64,000 nt of DNA from assembly GCA_014529385.2 (NCBI GenBank), contig CM043959.1:49483122-49547121 (forward strand), written 5' to 3'. A model generated the notes under the pieces. It did not search any database and had not been told where the DNA came from. It saw only the letters and a program-made list of their open reading frames with translations. Position numbers and translations under genes: made by a program. Source of the DNA: Adiantum capillus-veneris (taxonomy: Eukaryota > Streptophyta > Polypodiopsida > Polypodiales > Pteridaceae). This document shows, piece by piece, positions 34,245 through 45,922 of the stretch. Every line of letters starts with the position of its first letter. The stretch's first letter is position 1.

Positions 34245-34985
34245 ATGATTGTTATGTTTGTCCTTTTGAAACTGCCATTTGTGCTCTTGGGGTTGTTCTT
34301 TGCCTCCAAATGCCATTGCTAGCACAAAAGCTTTCAAAAGCTTGGCTACAATATTTGCCTCCATTGTCGGATCTGAGACATTTAACCTTGGTACCTGCTT
34401 CATTCTCCACAAAGTCTTTCCACCTTTGAAATATAGAAAACACATCGGATTTATTCTTCATTACATAAACCCATGTTTTTCTAGTCGCATTGTCCATGAA
34501 TGTTACATAGTACAATGAGCCACCAAGGAATGGTGTACTTGCAGGACCCCAAACATTAGAATGAACCTACTCACGTTTTTTGTTTTTTCTTTCATTTCCT
34601 GATTTTTGAAATTTTATTCTCTTTTGTTTATCATAAACACAATCTTCACAGAACTCTAAGTCCACTTCTTTCAAACCTGGTAGAAGCTTCTTTGTTTGAA
34701 GGATTTGCATTCCTTTGGCACTCATATGCCCAAGCCGGTAGTGCCACACCACACTTTCGACTTCTGTAGATGTTGCACAAGTTGAAGATAGTGTGCTAAC
34801 AGTACACAAGTAAAGTGTGCCAACCTTTTCTCCTTTGGCAACCACCAAAGATCCCTTTGAGATCTTCCAACGTTTGTTTTCAAATGCAATGTTGTGACCT
34901 TCATCATCCAATTGTCTTGTAGAGATCAAATTTTTGTGAAGAGAAGGAACATGCCTAACATCTTTTGTCCTTTGGAAACCATTAA
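34245..34985 (-). pseudogene. Copia GAG-pre-integrase and integrase fragment
   Basis: On the minus strand, 34985-34570 reads as the GAG-pre-integrase region (HVPSLHKNLISTRQL, VVWHYRLGHMSAKGM, CEDCVYDKQKR) with the integrase zinc His/Cys residues. 34515-34252 continues into the integrase core (YYVTFMDNATRKTWVYV with the first Asp, CLRSDNGGKY with the second). The third acidic residue region is lost. A stop separates the two halves. The fragment ends abruptly at 34985, where the truncated LTR of the gypsy element begins, and no partner piece was found beyond 49445. Confidence 0.85.
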
Positions 34986-34986
34986 A

Positions 34987-36635
34987 GAGAAAATTATTGA
35001 GGTTGAAAGAAGAGAGGTTTGAGTGAATAACTTGGGAGTGCCTACTTTAGTGGATAGTAGAGGGTGTATTTTTAACAACAAGGCTAGTGGTTAGTGTTAG
35101 CAATCACTAAAAAGTTAGTGGTACAATTTACAACGGGTAGAATGAGTTTGATAATAAAAGGAGATGGTGAATGAAGTGGGAACACTTGAGATGTTGAAGC
35201 CTTCAAGAAGCTTGGACTTACCTTGTGTAGATTGTCAAGAATGACTACCAATCTTCTTCTTCTTCTTCTTTTCTTTACACCTTAGTTGTCCATGTCGATC
35301 ACCAATTATGAAAATGATGATTCAATGACGAGATTTCCCAATTTTGTAGAGGTTAAGTATGCTGAATTTTATATACATAGAGAAGAGGTAAGATGAAATT
35401 ATGAGTTAGAGGTAATAGAGAAAGACATAGATAGGGTGTATATACATGTAGAGTTCATATGGGAGCTAACGGGGGTGAGAAGGGAGGTTAGTGGTGAAGA
35501 GGGTGAAAGAAACCATGAAAGTTGCAGGTTTGAGTGAGGGATGGAGAGGAATGAGTGTGTGTGTGTGTGTGTGTGTAGAAGTGTGAAAAGAAGTGAGAGA
35601 AGACTAGGGTTGACTTGTGAAAAAACATGGCCAGACTGGGGTTCACCATAAAATTCATATATCACCGATCGTAGCTCCAAAAATTATGTAAAAACTTGAG
35701 GTGATTATTCAGCTCATGGGCTGCGTTTTTTTTGTTGGTCACTTCTTCAAATTCTGAGTGGAAATAGGCGCCAAAAATCTCACCAAAAAGCCTGTTTTTA
35801 ATGCCTACAAGAGTCTCCTAGTGGCATCTTCCTTGTTGAATTTGCACAATGCATCCAAGAGTGAGTCCCTCCATGAGTCATATCATCCAAGTTATCTTTA
35901 CACATGCATGGAGGAGGATCATTGGTGAACAAAGAAATATATACATGGTGGGACTAGTGTATGGATTATTCATGGATTTTAGCTCAATGAGCACATGGTG
36001 GTAGAATAATGAGTACATAAATAAAAAAATATGAAAGAATTATGGATAGAGAAAAAGATACTGGAATCATATGATATGGTCCCTCTTTTGTATTATTATG
36101 GGTGAAAGAGGAAAAAGTATGCAAGTAAATGAAAATTATATAATAAACGTGACTAAGGGAGTAGAAACCGAAATTTTTTTCACACGGGTGAGGGTGAAAA
36201 TGTGGGGGTGATTTGTGTAAAAGAAAATTATGATATTAGAGGATGTACACATTGGCAAAAAATATACTTATGGTGCAAGAGGATGAAAGAAGGCATACAT
36301 CGGTTTAATAAAATACACACCTAGGTATAAATATTTAAATAAAATACCATAATAATTATAATTAAAAATCCCTATATTTAGGTTCTATATACAATGAAAC
36401 ATTTACCCACAAAAATTCCATAATATACTTTTCTTTTTTATTTTGTTTATTTTTTTGGCTCAACTAGCCGAGTGACTAGCTAATTGAGGGGTTTTAAGGA
36501 GATATGGAAAAAGTCCCCTAACTCACACACGCCTATATACATTGAAAGGGTGAGGATAGCCACAGTGTTTGAGTGATTTTGATAGGATGAAGTAGCTCAC
36601 AATGGCAACCTTGGAAAGCCAACAAACGGCTATCA
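34987..36635 (-). repeat. 3' LTR (truncated) of the outer gypsy element
   Basis: Collinear with 47828-49445, with shared ends (GGCTATCA at 36628-36635 and 49438-49445). Compared with the right copy it has a ~60-bp insertion near 35025-35090 and a (GT)n tract where the right copy has (GA)n. The outer 0.96 kb, including the promoter, is missing. Confidence 0.9.
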
Positions 36636-36660
36636 TTAGCCCCTCCCCCCCCCCCCCCCC
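36636..36660 (-). promoter_or_regulatory. Polypurine tract of the outer gypsy element
   Basis: On the minus strand a run of G, then AGGGGCTAA, directly precedes the LTR start TGATAGCC. This is the plus-strand priming site expected at this position. Confidence 0.8.
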
Positions 36661-37008
36661 AAGATGATGGTATATTCGTGTACCATCATAAAGCATCTTT
36701 TCCAAAGAGAGTGCTTCTGGGTCCTTGACAAGATTTTCATTGTTTGGCCTCTTGGCATTTTGGCTCGAGTTACACTCATGCTTCATGTAACAAAACTTAC
36801 ATGAGATAGTTGGCTTTTCACAGATCTTTGGTAGATCCTTAGGTAGAAGGCGACTCAAATAAGGCTTTAGTCAATACCCATTTACCTTCTTGGAGTTCTC
36901 TTTACCATTTAGGTCCATGAGGTGGTAGTAACTTGAATTGAAAGCCTTCTTGACTACGTATGATCCCTGCCATCTGGTTTCAAACTTGGCATCAAAATGA
37001 TTTTCAAG

Positions 37009-37834
37009 TCAATTGTCATACCTTAGCACAAGATCTCCTTCCTTAATGCCTTTGTCCTTCTGTTTCTTGTCAAGCTTATCCTTTACTTGTGTAGCTTTCC
37101 TCTTATAGCACTCATAAGCTGCTTCTCTTTTCCACTCAAGCTCAGCTAAGGTAAGAAGTTGATCAATCCATGCTTCTTGATTATCTTGTGTTGTTTTGCC
37201 ATGAAGTCGCATTGTTGAAATTTTGAGCTCAATTGGCTGTAAAGCCTCTTGACCATAGACCAAGTGAAATGGTGTGAACTCCGTGGCTTCCCTATATGTG
37301 GTTCGATATGCCCACAAGGCACCATCCAAGAAGTCATCCCACAACTTTGTCTTGTTTTTCTCCATCTTTCTAATGATGCTTGCAATGACACCATTAGCCT
37401 TCTCAACCAAACCATTTGATTGTGGGTAGTAGGGTGTGCTATGACACTGTAGAATGTGAAGCTCTTCACAAACTTCCGTGATTAAAAGCTTCTTGAACCC
37501 TGGACCATTATCAAAAACAATCTCCAAGGGTGTGCCAAATCTACCACAAATATTAGTGTAGAAAAACCTGCTCGCTATTTTTCCATTACCCTTGCCAAAC
37601 TTTGAGCCTCTACCCACCTAGGGTGTAGATTTTACCATTTTTTGTTCTAGACAGTGGACCCATAGCATCTATGCCCCACTTTTCAAAGGGTCCATTTGCA
37701 ATCACAATTTGCCTTGGACCATGTATCAATCTCTTATTTCCCTTTACCTGACAATTGTGATAGCTTTTACACCAATGTTGGACATCCACATGCAGGCTTG
37801 GCCAAACATACCCCGCAACCAAAATCTTCTTCAC
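37009..37834 (-). pseudogene. Gypsy integrase (outer element), frame-shifted
   Basis: 37834-37610 gives the zinc-binding part (WCKSYHNCQ) and the first catalytic Asp in KWGIDAMGPL. After a frame change, 37617-37009 gives the second Asp in IVFDNGPGF, the Glu in STPYYPQSNGLVEKANG, and the C-terminal GALWAYRTTYREAT, FHLVYGQEAL and EGDLVLRYDN. All three DDE residues are present, so the core is nearly intact. It would insert element cDNA. The frame change and loss of RT make it non-functional. Confidence 0.9.
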
Positions 37835-38076
37835 AGTTAACTCTTAGACAAAATGACCACCACCTGCCTCTTCATGCAAACCTTTTAGAATGGCTAGAAT
37901 TTCTTCGATAGTTGGTACTCTTCTCACTTGATCCTTCCCATCTTTGACAGAGGGAGCCTTCTAGGAAGAGATAGGAACTTGCCTTTTTTACGAGCCTCCT
38001 CTTTTGAGCTTTTGTGAAGTCTTGTGGAAACTCGCCCTCCAAAATGTAGCCATAATGGAGCCAATGACTCCAATCC

Positions 38077-38310
38077 CTAGTATCTTGGTTGCTTAACAGT
38101 TGCTGCCACCATCATGACCTGGACTTCTTTCGCTGCCACCATCATGACCAAGACTTCTTTTGCTACCACCATCATGACAGACCTGGACTTCTTTCTCAAC
38201 AACACATATAGCTGCTTGTTGTGTAAGTAAATCGGCATCTTCATTTTGTTTCCTACGAATATGATATGGTTGCACTTCTTCAAACTAATTAAACAACCTA
38301 CGAATCGCAT
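38077..38310 (-). pseudogene. RNase H C-terminal scrap with 30-bp repeats
   Basis: A minus frame reads YHIRRKQNEDADLLTQQ, matching the end of plant gypsy RNase H (a ...N..ADALS-type ending), followed by three 30-bp repeats (38101, 38131, 38161) that encode HDGGS-containing units. The RT and most of RNase H that should lie between this and the pre-RT segment are absent. Confidence 0.7.
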
Positions 38311-38629
38311 GAACTTTTGTCCTCAAGCTTTCATTCTTGCATGCCCAAATTCTTAAAATCTGCTTCACAATGAGAAGTGCATCCCCCTTTACCATGAGAT
38401 GTTGTTGAACATCATCTACTCCATGCACATCAGTGTAATCTTTATCAAAAAGCTTAGGAAACTTCCTTAGCACACATTTGAACTCCCCTCTTTCTTCCTT
38501 TGTAAGTGTGGTTGATAGCATACCTTCTAGGATCCCTTCATCTTTCACACCTTGGTTCTCTTGAGGACCTACCTCCTCCAAGCCTGGGCAAGAGGTCTTT
38601 TGGTTTCTTGGCTTAAACCTTACCCCCAT
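38285..38629 (-). pseudogene. Protease-RT linker and extreme RT N-terminus
   Basis: It reads EFKCVLRKFPKLFDKDYTDV and then VKQILR, the usual run-up to gypsy RT. Sequence then departs from RT at about 38300, and the next recognisable protein is the RNase H tail, so a deletion of roughly 1.5 kb is inferred. Confidence 0.75.
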
Positions 38630-38736
38630 AACTTCGATGGAAGACTCCTCTTCAATAATTTGTCAGTACTTTCTTCTTCTGAAGTGCTATCAGTCCAGTC
38701 TTCCTCTGTCTCACTTTGCGGTGATTCTTCATGGAG

Positions 38737-39310
38737 CTACTCTTGGTGTTGTTCCTTCATGTCAAAGACAACCTTCTTATGATTGTCATTCCTGCAAATC
38801 AACTTTCCACTTTCCCAATCTTGCAAAGCTCGCATTTTTATTAGCCATGGTCTTCTTAGGATAAATGGATAGCCACTTCCCTTGGTCGACATAACATAAA
38901 AATCCAATATCTTCTTAATGCCAAAGGCCTCCACAAAACAGTTTTACAAATGTCTACGCACCTAACCTTGCTATTGTTTGCCATTTTCACTTTGATTTCA
39001 CGTGTCTCATGGATGTGCATGCTAGTCTTTGCATGAGTTCCTTTGTCATGATACAAATTTGTGCACCCCCATCCACTAGACCTTTCTTAACCAACCTCCC
39101 TTTGATGTAACAATCTAGCACAGGTGTGATATCCTCATTCATTTTAGCTTGTGCAATTTTTACAACAGCTACACTCTCTTTTACCTTTCTCCTAGTGCTA
39201 ACTACCTTTGTTAAATCCCTCCTAACTTGTGGACATAATGCAAGAAATTGAGGCCATGAGATATTAGGGCCCTTACTTCTCATGTCTTCCAATAGGTTGT
39301 ATGGAGCCAT
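38737..39310 (-). pseudogene. Retroviral-type aspartic protease region (outer element)
   Basis: The minus frame 39310-38987 includes KKGLVDGGAQICIMTKEL. The catalytic Asp lies in a DGGA motif where DTGA or DSGA is usual. After a shift, 38934-38737 gives GSGYPFILRRPWLIKM, the ILGRPWL-type segment of the family. It would cleave the gag-pol polyprotein. Confidence 0.8.
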
Positions 39311-39339
39311 ACCATGTCCAAGAAGGAAGTCTTGGAGGT

Positions 39340-40066
39340 TTATAACGTGTCAAGTCCATGATCACTTTGTGACATGACTCCTTCTTTCTCCTTACCTTTT
39401 CCATGGCCACGCTTAATGCCATTTGCTTCCATGTCAACCTCATTTGAATTTGTCGCCTCTACCACATGAACATTTGGATCTGGCAAAGGTGGAACTCCTT
39501 TTATTTCTCGTGGAGGTGGTCTTGCTACATTTGACCTTTGTAGAAGCCGTGGTTGTTGACTAGTTCCTTCACCTACATTCATCACTGGCTAATTCAGGTT
39601 AGGTCTCCCTGGCTCCCCACAGGGCCAAGGACAATTATACATCCCATGTCCAGACTCTCCGCAATTCCAACATTGCAAAAGTCACCTAGGTCGTGGCTCT
39701 CACTCCTCTACTTTCTTTGTTTGTCCCTTGGGACCTACAACTTATGCAAGATGAATTGACAAGTTGCTTGAGGATTCATTTAACTTTTCAATCACCATAG
39801 CTGATACCTCAGGAATATCTCTAGATGTTGATGCTTCCAATTTTCCCTTGGGTCTAGGACCCTCTATTGGAGCCTCTTAGACACTTAAGTTTCCTATACT
39901 TCTCAACAGCCCTAGTTTCAGCTGCATCAAACGTAGCAGATGCACCCGCCTCAACTTTTATCTTGAGTGTGGGAAAGAGACTGGCTATGAACCTCTCCTT
40001 CTTTAGGAACTCTGCACCATCACTAGGGTTGGAAACATTTCTCACCCATACAGCCCAAAGACGTAG
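39340..40066 (-). pseudogene. Gag C-terminal part with CCHC zinc knuckle (outer element)
   Basis: The segment at 40066-39870 (NPSDGAEFLKKERFIASLFP) is gag capsid sequence. A zinc knuckle CWNCGESGHGMYNC (CX2CX4HX4C) is encoded at 39672-39631, in a frame broken before the next open part (39585-39340). The chromovirus insertion at 40067-40071 splits this gag from its N-terminal part at 45923. Confidence 0.85.
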
Positions 40067-40071
40067 AAACT

Positions 40072-40242
40072 TGTCAGGACAAGGGTCCTGTACCCTAAGA
40101 ACTAGGATAGTCATGGACTACGGCCAAGGGTCGGGCTAGGCAGTGTGGATAGGGGATCCATCTAGGGCAAGGGGCTAGGAGCCCACCTATATAAAGGGAG
40201 GTTGGGAGGAGGATCTCAGGTCTAGTTTCCCTAGTTCTTACA
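40072..40242 (+). repeat. 5' LTR of the chromovirus
   Basis: 171 bp, TG...CA termini. A TATATAAAG box is at 40188-40196. It contains CAAGGGTC and AAAGGGAGGTTGGG, motifs also present in the LTR at 50063. Confidence 0.97.
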
Positions 40243-40243
40243 C

Positions 40244-40255
40244 TGGTATCAGAGC
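40244..40255 (+). promoter_or_regulatory. Primer-binding site, tRNA-Met type
   Basis: TGGTATCAGAGC begins two bases after the 5' LTR and matches the complement of the plant methionine tRNA 3' end used by many plant LTR elements. Confidence 0.92.
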
Positions 40256-40987
40256 TTAGGAGTTTCTCTTCCTCTATCTCTCTAGGCATGGTCACTTTAG
40301 GTTCCCAAAAGCAAGGTCTTTAGGTGAGAACCGTGCCTTTGTGAGGTTTTTCCAAAAATAGCATTTTCTCTTGCCAATTCGGGCAGTCTTTTCCGTTTTG
40401 GAAACAAATGTGTGATGCATGCTTTTGCCCTCCACTCTTCTGAGGTCGCGCTACTGCAGCACGCTGCCTGCGTTGCTTTGCTTCACAAAACACCTTATTT
40501 TCACATTGAAGGCCGTTTGGCCATTGGCTTTGAACCTTGGCCACTAATACTAGCCCTTCCCACAAGCGGGTCGACGACTCAAGGCAGTCAAGCAAGCCAG
40601 AGCAAGCTATAAGCCATCGAAGAAAGTCCCTCGACCTTCACGGCTTAAGATTCCACTCAGTTCTTGCAGAAATTTCCAGAACCTACATATTTTTTTGCCA
40701 CGACTTCAAGGGGCGTTCAAGCAACATAATAGCCGAAGCTTCAAATAACTAAGCTTCTTCACAATGGTGGAGCTTCAACCATCTACACGGCACGCGTTCG
40801 TCATCTTTTGAACCACGAGCGATAGTGCGGAGTTCGATTTGTACGCCGCCAGTGAAAATTCTTGTTTATTCGACGGTCAAGTGCTACGATGCACAAGTGG
40901 AGTTTCCCTAGTTCTTACCCATACTTGGCAAGTGCTACCAAAATCAGGTATTTTTTCTGAGTACTTCTTTCACTGCACTGTGTAGCC

Positions 40988-42192
40988 ATGGATTCGGATA
41001 TCAACATGACATTCGATTTTGAGCAAAGTACTCCCGATCCTGCCAATGACGGCTCGCGGTCGGATCCTCTCAAGGAGAGTACCCGCAACGCTACGGCAGG
41101 AGAAGATACTTATGAATTGCTCGATATTCAAGAATTTCGTGCACTTCAGACACGCATGACAGTCATAGATGAAACATTTAAGGCTTTAAATGAAAATGTT
41201 ACTAAACTTTCCACATTAGTCATTCAATTAATGCAACAGCAGACTAAAATTCCGGCTGACACCCACATGCATGAGCACGTTGGAACACAAGGGCAAGGCC
41301 CAATTAATGAAACACTACATACTCTCATTGCCAAAGAGGTAGATGATTTGTTGAAGAATTTTAAACCACCAGTTTTCAAGGGCGAAGACCGGGACCGCAA
41401 TAAGGATGCAGTGAACATCTTTCTCAGTAAATGGGATGGAATTCACGCCTTACGGCGTACTCCGGATGCAGTAAGAGCTCTGCAAACGAGCTTAACTCTG
41501 GAAGGCAAGGCCTACAAATGGTGGATGTCTCTCAAGGAGAAGAACATCATACCACAGAGTTGGGCAGCCTTTGAATCAATGTTTAGCAAGGAATTTTTGC
41601 CTACAAACGAGGCCGATCGAAATTGGACTGCTTGGGACACGTGTTCCATGCACCAATATCCATCACTCCTTGAATATATCTCTCACTATAGGGACATCAT
41701 CCTCAAGTTGGAAGGCTTGGATACCTTGCAACAAGTACGCGGGTTCATACGAGGTCTGACTCCAGAACTTAAGAAGTATGTCAAATCCCAGGACCCTAAA
41801 ACACTTGAGGAAGCCATAGTGAAAGCACATATTCATTATGACCTTGATGATAAGAAAACACATAATAGTAACGTGCCTGCTAGTATACATGATAACACAC
41901 GCACTCAGTACGGGCACAATAAAAGAAAATTTATAGTTGTAATTCAGATGCATCTTAAAAACCCAAGGGGTCCAGGGGTCCTCTCTCTCCTGAGGATTTT
42001 GATAAGGCCAAGAAAGAGAAGCTATGTTTTCAATGCTTAGGAAGAGGCCATGGCAAAAAGGATTGTCCCAAGGGGAAATGTGCTACCCAGGGGAAGGAGA
42101 AAGCAGTGCACACGGTGCAACTACTGCCTCTCGAGTCTTCCTCAAAGTTCTCTACAGTGGAAGTAACACACACTGAGGTGGTGCATGAATGA
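40988..42192 (+). pseudogene. Chromovirus gag with CCHC knuckle, one frameshift
   Basis: The ATG at 40988 opens 350 codons of capsid-like sequence, with a Retrotrans_gag segment around residues 150-245 (GKAYKWWMSL, SWAAFESMFSKEF). Near 41975 the frame shifts by one. The alternative frame continues SLSPEDFDKAKKEK into CFQCLGRGHGKKDC (42025-42066), a CX2CX4HX4C knuckle, and stops at TGA 42190. Gag would form the virus-like particle and bind RNA. Confidence 0.9.
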
Positions 42193-42207
42193 TGTCTCAC
42201 AACTTCC

Positions 42208-43530
42208 ATGTGGCAACAAACCTTTGGACCACATGAGTTAGTACGTATGCACGGATATCTGCAAGGGCACAAGGTGCGCATCTTGGTAGATGACGGTGCT
42301 ACGCACAATTTCATCAATTATGGAGTGGTGAAAAAGCTCAAACTTCCTCAAACTCCGAGTATCCACTGCTACAAGGTATCAATGATGTATGGACATGATA
42401 GTGAACTATGGGATACTCAATGCCGAGCTGTTCCATTGGAAGTACAAGGGTACTCTACTTGTTTGGATTTTCAAGTTATGAACATGGAAAGGGCTGATGT
42501 GGTTCTTGGTAGGGAATGGTTGCATAGCCTAGGACCATCACTAATGCGTAGCTATAAGCACAATAGTTTGATGTTTGATTCCCATGGCACACATGTGTTG
42601 TTGTTAGGAGAAAAGGATATACCATCATCACCACTGATATGTACTGCCGAGCTTATGCAGCTCGTTTCTGATAATGAAATAGAACAGGTTTTCTTGTGTT
42701 ACTCACTATCTCATTTTCTTTCTAACATTGAGTCTATTGAACATTCCTCAACGCCGCATGCTTCTCTCTCCTCTATTCCACCAATTTCTAATTCTACACA
42801 AGCAAACGTTGCTAATCAATTACAAAAATTGTTAAAGGAATTTCAAGATGTCTTTCCTAATGATTTGCCATCAAGTTTACTGCCGACACGCTCAGTGCAA
42901 CATGGCATTGACGTGGTTGCAGGCTGTAAACCTCTTAGTAAACCACCTTATCATATGAGTTACTCAGAGGATGCTGAGGTGGAACGTCAGCTTGCTGACT
43001 ACCTTAGCAGAGGGTTTATACAACCCAGTTCTTCACCATGGGCTTCACCTATCCTTTTGGTGAAGAAAAAAGATGGTAGTATGCGCATGTGCGTAGACTA
43101 CCGGGGTTTAAATGTGGTTACAGTTAAGAACAAATACCCATTGCCAAGGGTAGATGAGTTATTTGATAAGCTAACACATGCTCGAATTTTTATGAAAATC
43201 AACTTGCGGTCAGGATATCACCAAGTCCGTATTCGGCTTGCCGACATACCTAAGACTGCATTCCAAACACGATTTGGACATTACGAGTTTTTGGTGATGT
43301 CCTTTGGGTTAACCAATGCGCCCGCGACATTCATGACACTTATGGATAGTGTCTTGAAGCCATATTTGGGCAAATTTTTCATTGTGTTCCTCAATGACAT
43401 TCTAGTTTATAGTACTTTTGAAGAAGAGCACTTACAACATCTCAGTCAGGTGTTTGAGTTGTTACGTGCAAACAAGTTATATGCCAAGGAATCTAAATGT
43501 GATTTTCTCAAGGAGGAAATTCATTATTGA
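42208..43530 (+). pseudogene. Chromovirus protease and reverse transcriptase
   Basis: 440 codons. The protease motif is [11 protein letters not shown] (Asp retained). RT shows [20 protein letters not shown] and [15 protein letters not shown]. The first catalytic box reads [12 protein letters not shown], where DLRSGYHQ is usual. The YxDD box reads [10 protein letters not shown], where LDDIL is usual. Both differences are Asp to Asn. The frame ends at a TGA (43528) where Trp is expected, and the thumb continues beyond it. Confidence 0.93.
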
Positions 43531-44166
43531 GGGCATGTTATTTCAGCTAATGGCCTATACATGGATCAATCCAAAGTGGATACCATCCGAAAATGGCCAC
43601 CTCCTAAAAATCTGGAAGAATTACATATCTTTTTAGGCTTTGCAAGTTTTTACCGAAGGTTCGTTAAAAACTATGCTCACATTGATGTATCTATGACGGA
43701 CCAACTCAAAGGCAAAGGTAAGGCTTTTGAGTGGGGTTCCGCTCAACAACACAGTTTTGAAACACTCAAAGACGCATTAGCTACAACTCCTATATTGGCT
43801 ATTGTGGATCCTTTGAAACCATTCGTTTTGGAAACGGATGCCAGTGGTCGTGCTATTGGAGCAGTCCTGTTACAAGATGGACGGCCGATTGCATTTGAGA
43901 GTAAGAAGCTGGACGCAACTCAGCAGAATTATTCTGCTTACGAATGCGAACTCTATGCAATAGTGTCTGCCTTAAAGACATGGCGGCACTATTTGTATGG
44001 TGCTCAGTTCGAGATTGTGTTTGACCATGAAAGCATCAAATGGTTTATAGAACAAACAGATTTAAAGGGTCGAAAAGCCAGGTGGGTCGAGATCCTTCAG
44101 GAATATGACACCAAGTTAAGGTATCACAAAGGCCGATACAATGTAGTGGTAGACGCTCTAAGTTGA
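43531..44166 (+). pseudogene. Chromovirus RT thumb/connection and RNase H
   Basis: In frame with the preceding RT after the stop: GHVISANGLYMDQSKV and LHIFLGFASFYRRFV, then RNase H with LETDASGRAIGAVL (Asp), YSAYECELYAIV (Glu) and the ending GRYNVVVDALS. It stops at TGA 44164 where Arg would be expected. RNase H would degrade the RNA of the RNA/DNA hybrid. Confidence 0.92.
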
Positions 44167-44429
44167 ATGCCAGAGATCAATTCGCTCTTGTTCACGGAAC
44201 TTCGTAGCGTGAATTTTTGGATGCTCTCAAGAGAAAATACGAGAAAGATGAAACATATTCCAAAGTGTGGAGCCATGTTCAAAAGAGGGATCCTTCTCAC
44301 TCCAATGCAAGTAGTGTATAGTTAACCTCCATACCTAGTTCTCCTTTATCAAGTGATGAACTACAGTGATGGAAGCATTTTACCATCGACAATGGGTACC
44401 TACTCCACAAGGGGAGAGTTTGTGTACCG

Positions 44430-45746
44430 ATGGACACACACATTCGGCGCCAAATTCTTTGTGAATGTCATGATAGTCCAAGTGCAGGGCACCCGAAGAT
44501 TAGAAAAACTTATTCTCTTGTACGACGACAGTTTTACTGGCCAGGTCTACATGTCTTTGTTCAAGCTTATGTCTTGCATTGCCAAAAATGTCAAGTTAAC
44601 AAAGCAGAGCGCCTGAAAGCAGGAGGACTCTTACATCCTTTGGAAATTCCCAATGGAAAATGGGAAAGTATCTCCATGGATTTCATTGTAGGTTTACCAA
44701 CCACTATACGAGGTCATGACTCAGTATGGGTGGTCGTAGACAGGTTGACTAAACTATGTAAGTTTATTCCGACCAAATCAACGGTTAAGACACCGGAACT
44801 AGCAAAGTTATTTGTGGACAATCTATACAAATTGTATGGGTTGCCAAGTAACATTGTTAGTGATCGTGACCCCAAGTTTAACAGCCACTTCTGGAGAGCT
44901 GTATTTAAACGATTGGGTACACAACTCAACCTCAGTACAGCGGATCATCCAGAAACAGATGGTCAAATGGAACGGGTTAACCCGGTGCTAGAGGATATGC
45001 TAAGAGCATACGTCAGCAAAAAACAGACAGACTGAGAAGAATACTTACCTATTCTCGAGTTTGCCTACAACAATTCTAAGCATGTCACAACAGGTTTTAG
45101 TCCTGTCATGCTCATGTATGGGTTTCAACCTAGGTCACTAGTTATGGTGGGGTTGGCAACCGAAAAACTCCAACAAGTTAAGGATTTTCTCCAAGACCAC
45201 ATGGATATGCTAAAACTTGCTCGTCAGAATGTCCGGCAAGCACAGGATCGATATAAGAAATACGCTGATGAGAAACATCGGCAAGTTACCTTCGAAGAAG
45301 GGGAGGACGTATTTTTACATGTGCCAGAACATTCAGAAAGTCTGAAAACTAGACCGACACCTAAATTATCTCCCCGATATTGCGGGCCTTTCAAAATACT
45401 CAAGGGAGTTGGTGATCGTGCCTACAAACTATTACTACCACCACATTCTCGCATTCATCCGGTGTTTCATGTAAGCCGTCTACGAAAGCGGTTACATGGG
45501 GACGACAATGTCATTGACCAACAGGTTTTGGTCGATTACATTGAACCTCCTACTATACCGCATGAACCTGAACGTGTTATGGATTATCATGAGTTGCATA
45601 CACAACATCATGTACGACAACAAGCCTTAATCAAGTGGAAAGACCGACCTGAAGAAGGTGCCACTTAGGAAAACATTAGTGTTCTTAAGAAGAAGTTTCC
45701 AACTTTTGTTTTCGAGGACAAAAAATCTTCTTTAAGGGGGGAGTAA
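44430..45746 (+). pseudogene. Chromovirus integrase with C-terminal chromodomain-like motif
   Basis: The zinc site HDSPSAGHPKIRKTY ... LHCQKCQ, catalytic Asp in SISMDFIVGLP, Asp in VSDRDPKFN and Glu in DGQMERVNP are present. A TGA at 45033 follows, then the C-terminal domain (FAYNNSKHVTTGFSP, SPRYCGPFKILKGVG, HPVFHVSRLRK) from about 45036. The last part, ALIKWKDRPEEGAT, a TAG where Trp is expected, then ENISVLKKKFPTF, matches the chromodomain tail of plant chromoviruses. Such tails direct integration to heterochromatin. The frame ends at TAA 45744 at the LTR edge. Confidence 0.92.
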
Positions 45747-45917
45747 TGTCAGGACAAGGGTCCTGTACCCTAAGAACTAGGATACTCATGGACTACGGCC
45801 AAGGGTCGGGCTAGGCAGTGTGGACAGGGGATCCGTCTAGGGCAAGGGGCTAGGAGCCCGCCTATATAAAGGGAGGTTGGGAGGAGGATCTCAGGTCTAG
45901 TTTTCCTAGTTCTTACA
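45747..45917 (+). repeat. 3' LTR of the chromovirus
   Basis: 171 bp, differing from the 5' LTR at five sites: G/C near the start, T/C, A/G, A/G, and C/T near the end. Four of the five are transitions. Confidence 0.97.
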
Positions 45918-45922
45918 AAACT

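Larger units (their letters stand above)
40072..45917 (+). mobile_element. Chromovirus (Ty3/gypsy) retrotransposon, 5846 bp, TSD AAACT
   Basis: Identical-length 171-bp LTRs (40072-40242 and 45747-45917) start TGTCAGG and end TTCTTACA, and differ at 5 positions (2.9%). AAACT flanks both sides (40067-40071 and 45918-45922). A tRNA-Met-type PBS (TGGTATCAGAGC) follows the 5' LTR, and AAGGGGGGAGTAA precedes the 3' LTR. Gag, protease, RT, RNase H, integrase and a C-terminal chromodomain-like region follow in the Ty3/gypsy order. The pol reading frame ends TAA at 45744-45746, directly against the 3' LTR. It carries about four stops, a gag frameshift, a disrupted stretch at 44167-44430 and changed RT active-site residues, so it is dead. 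Confidence 0.97.
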
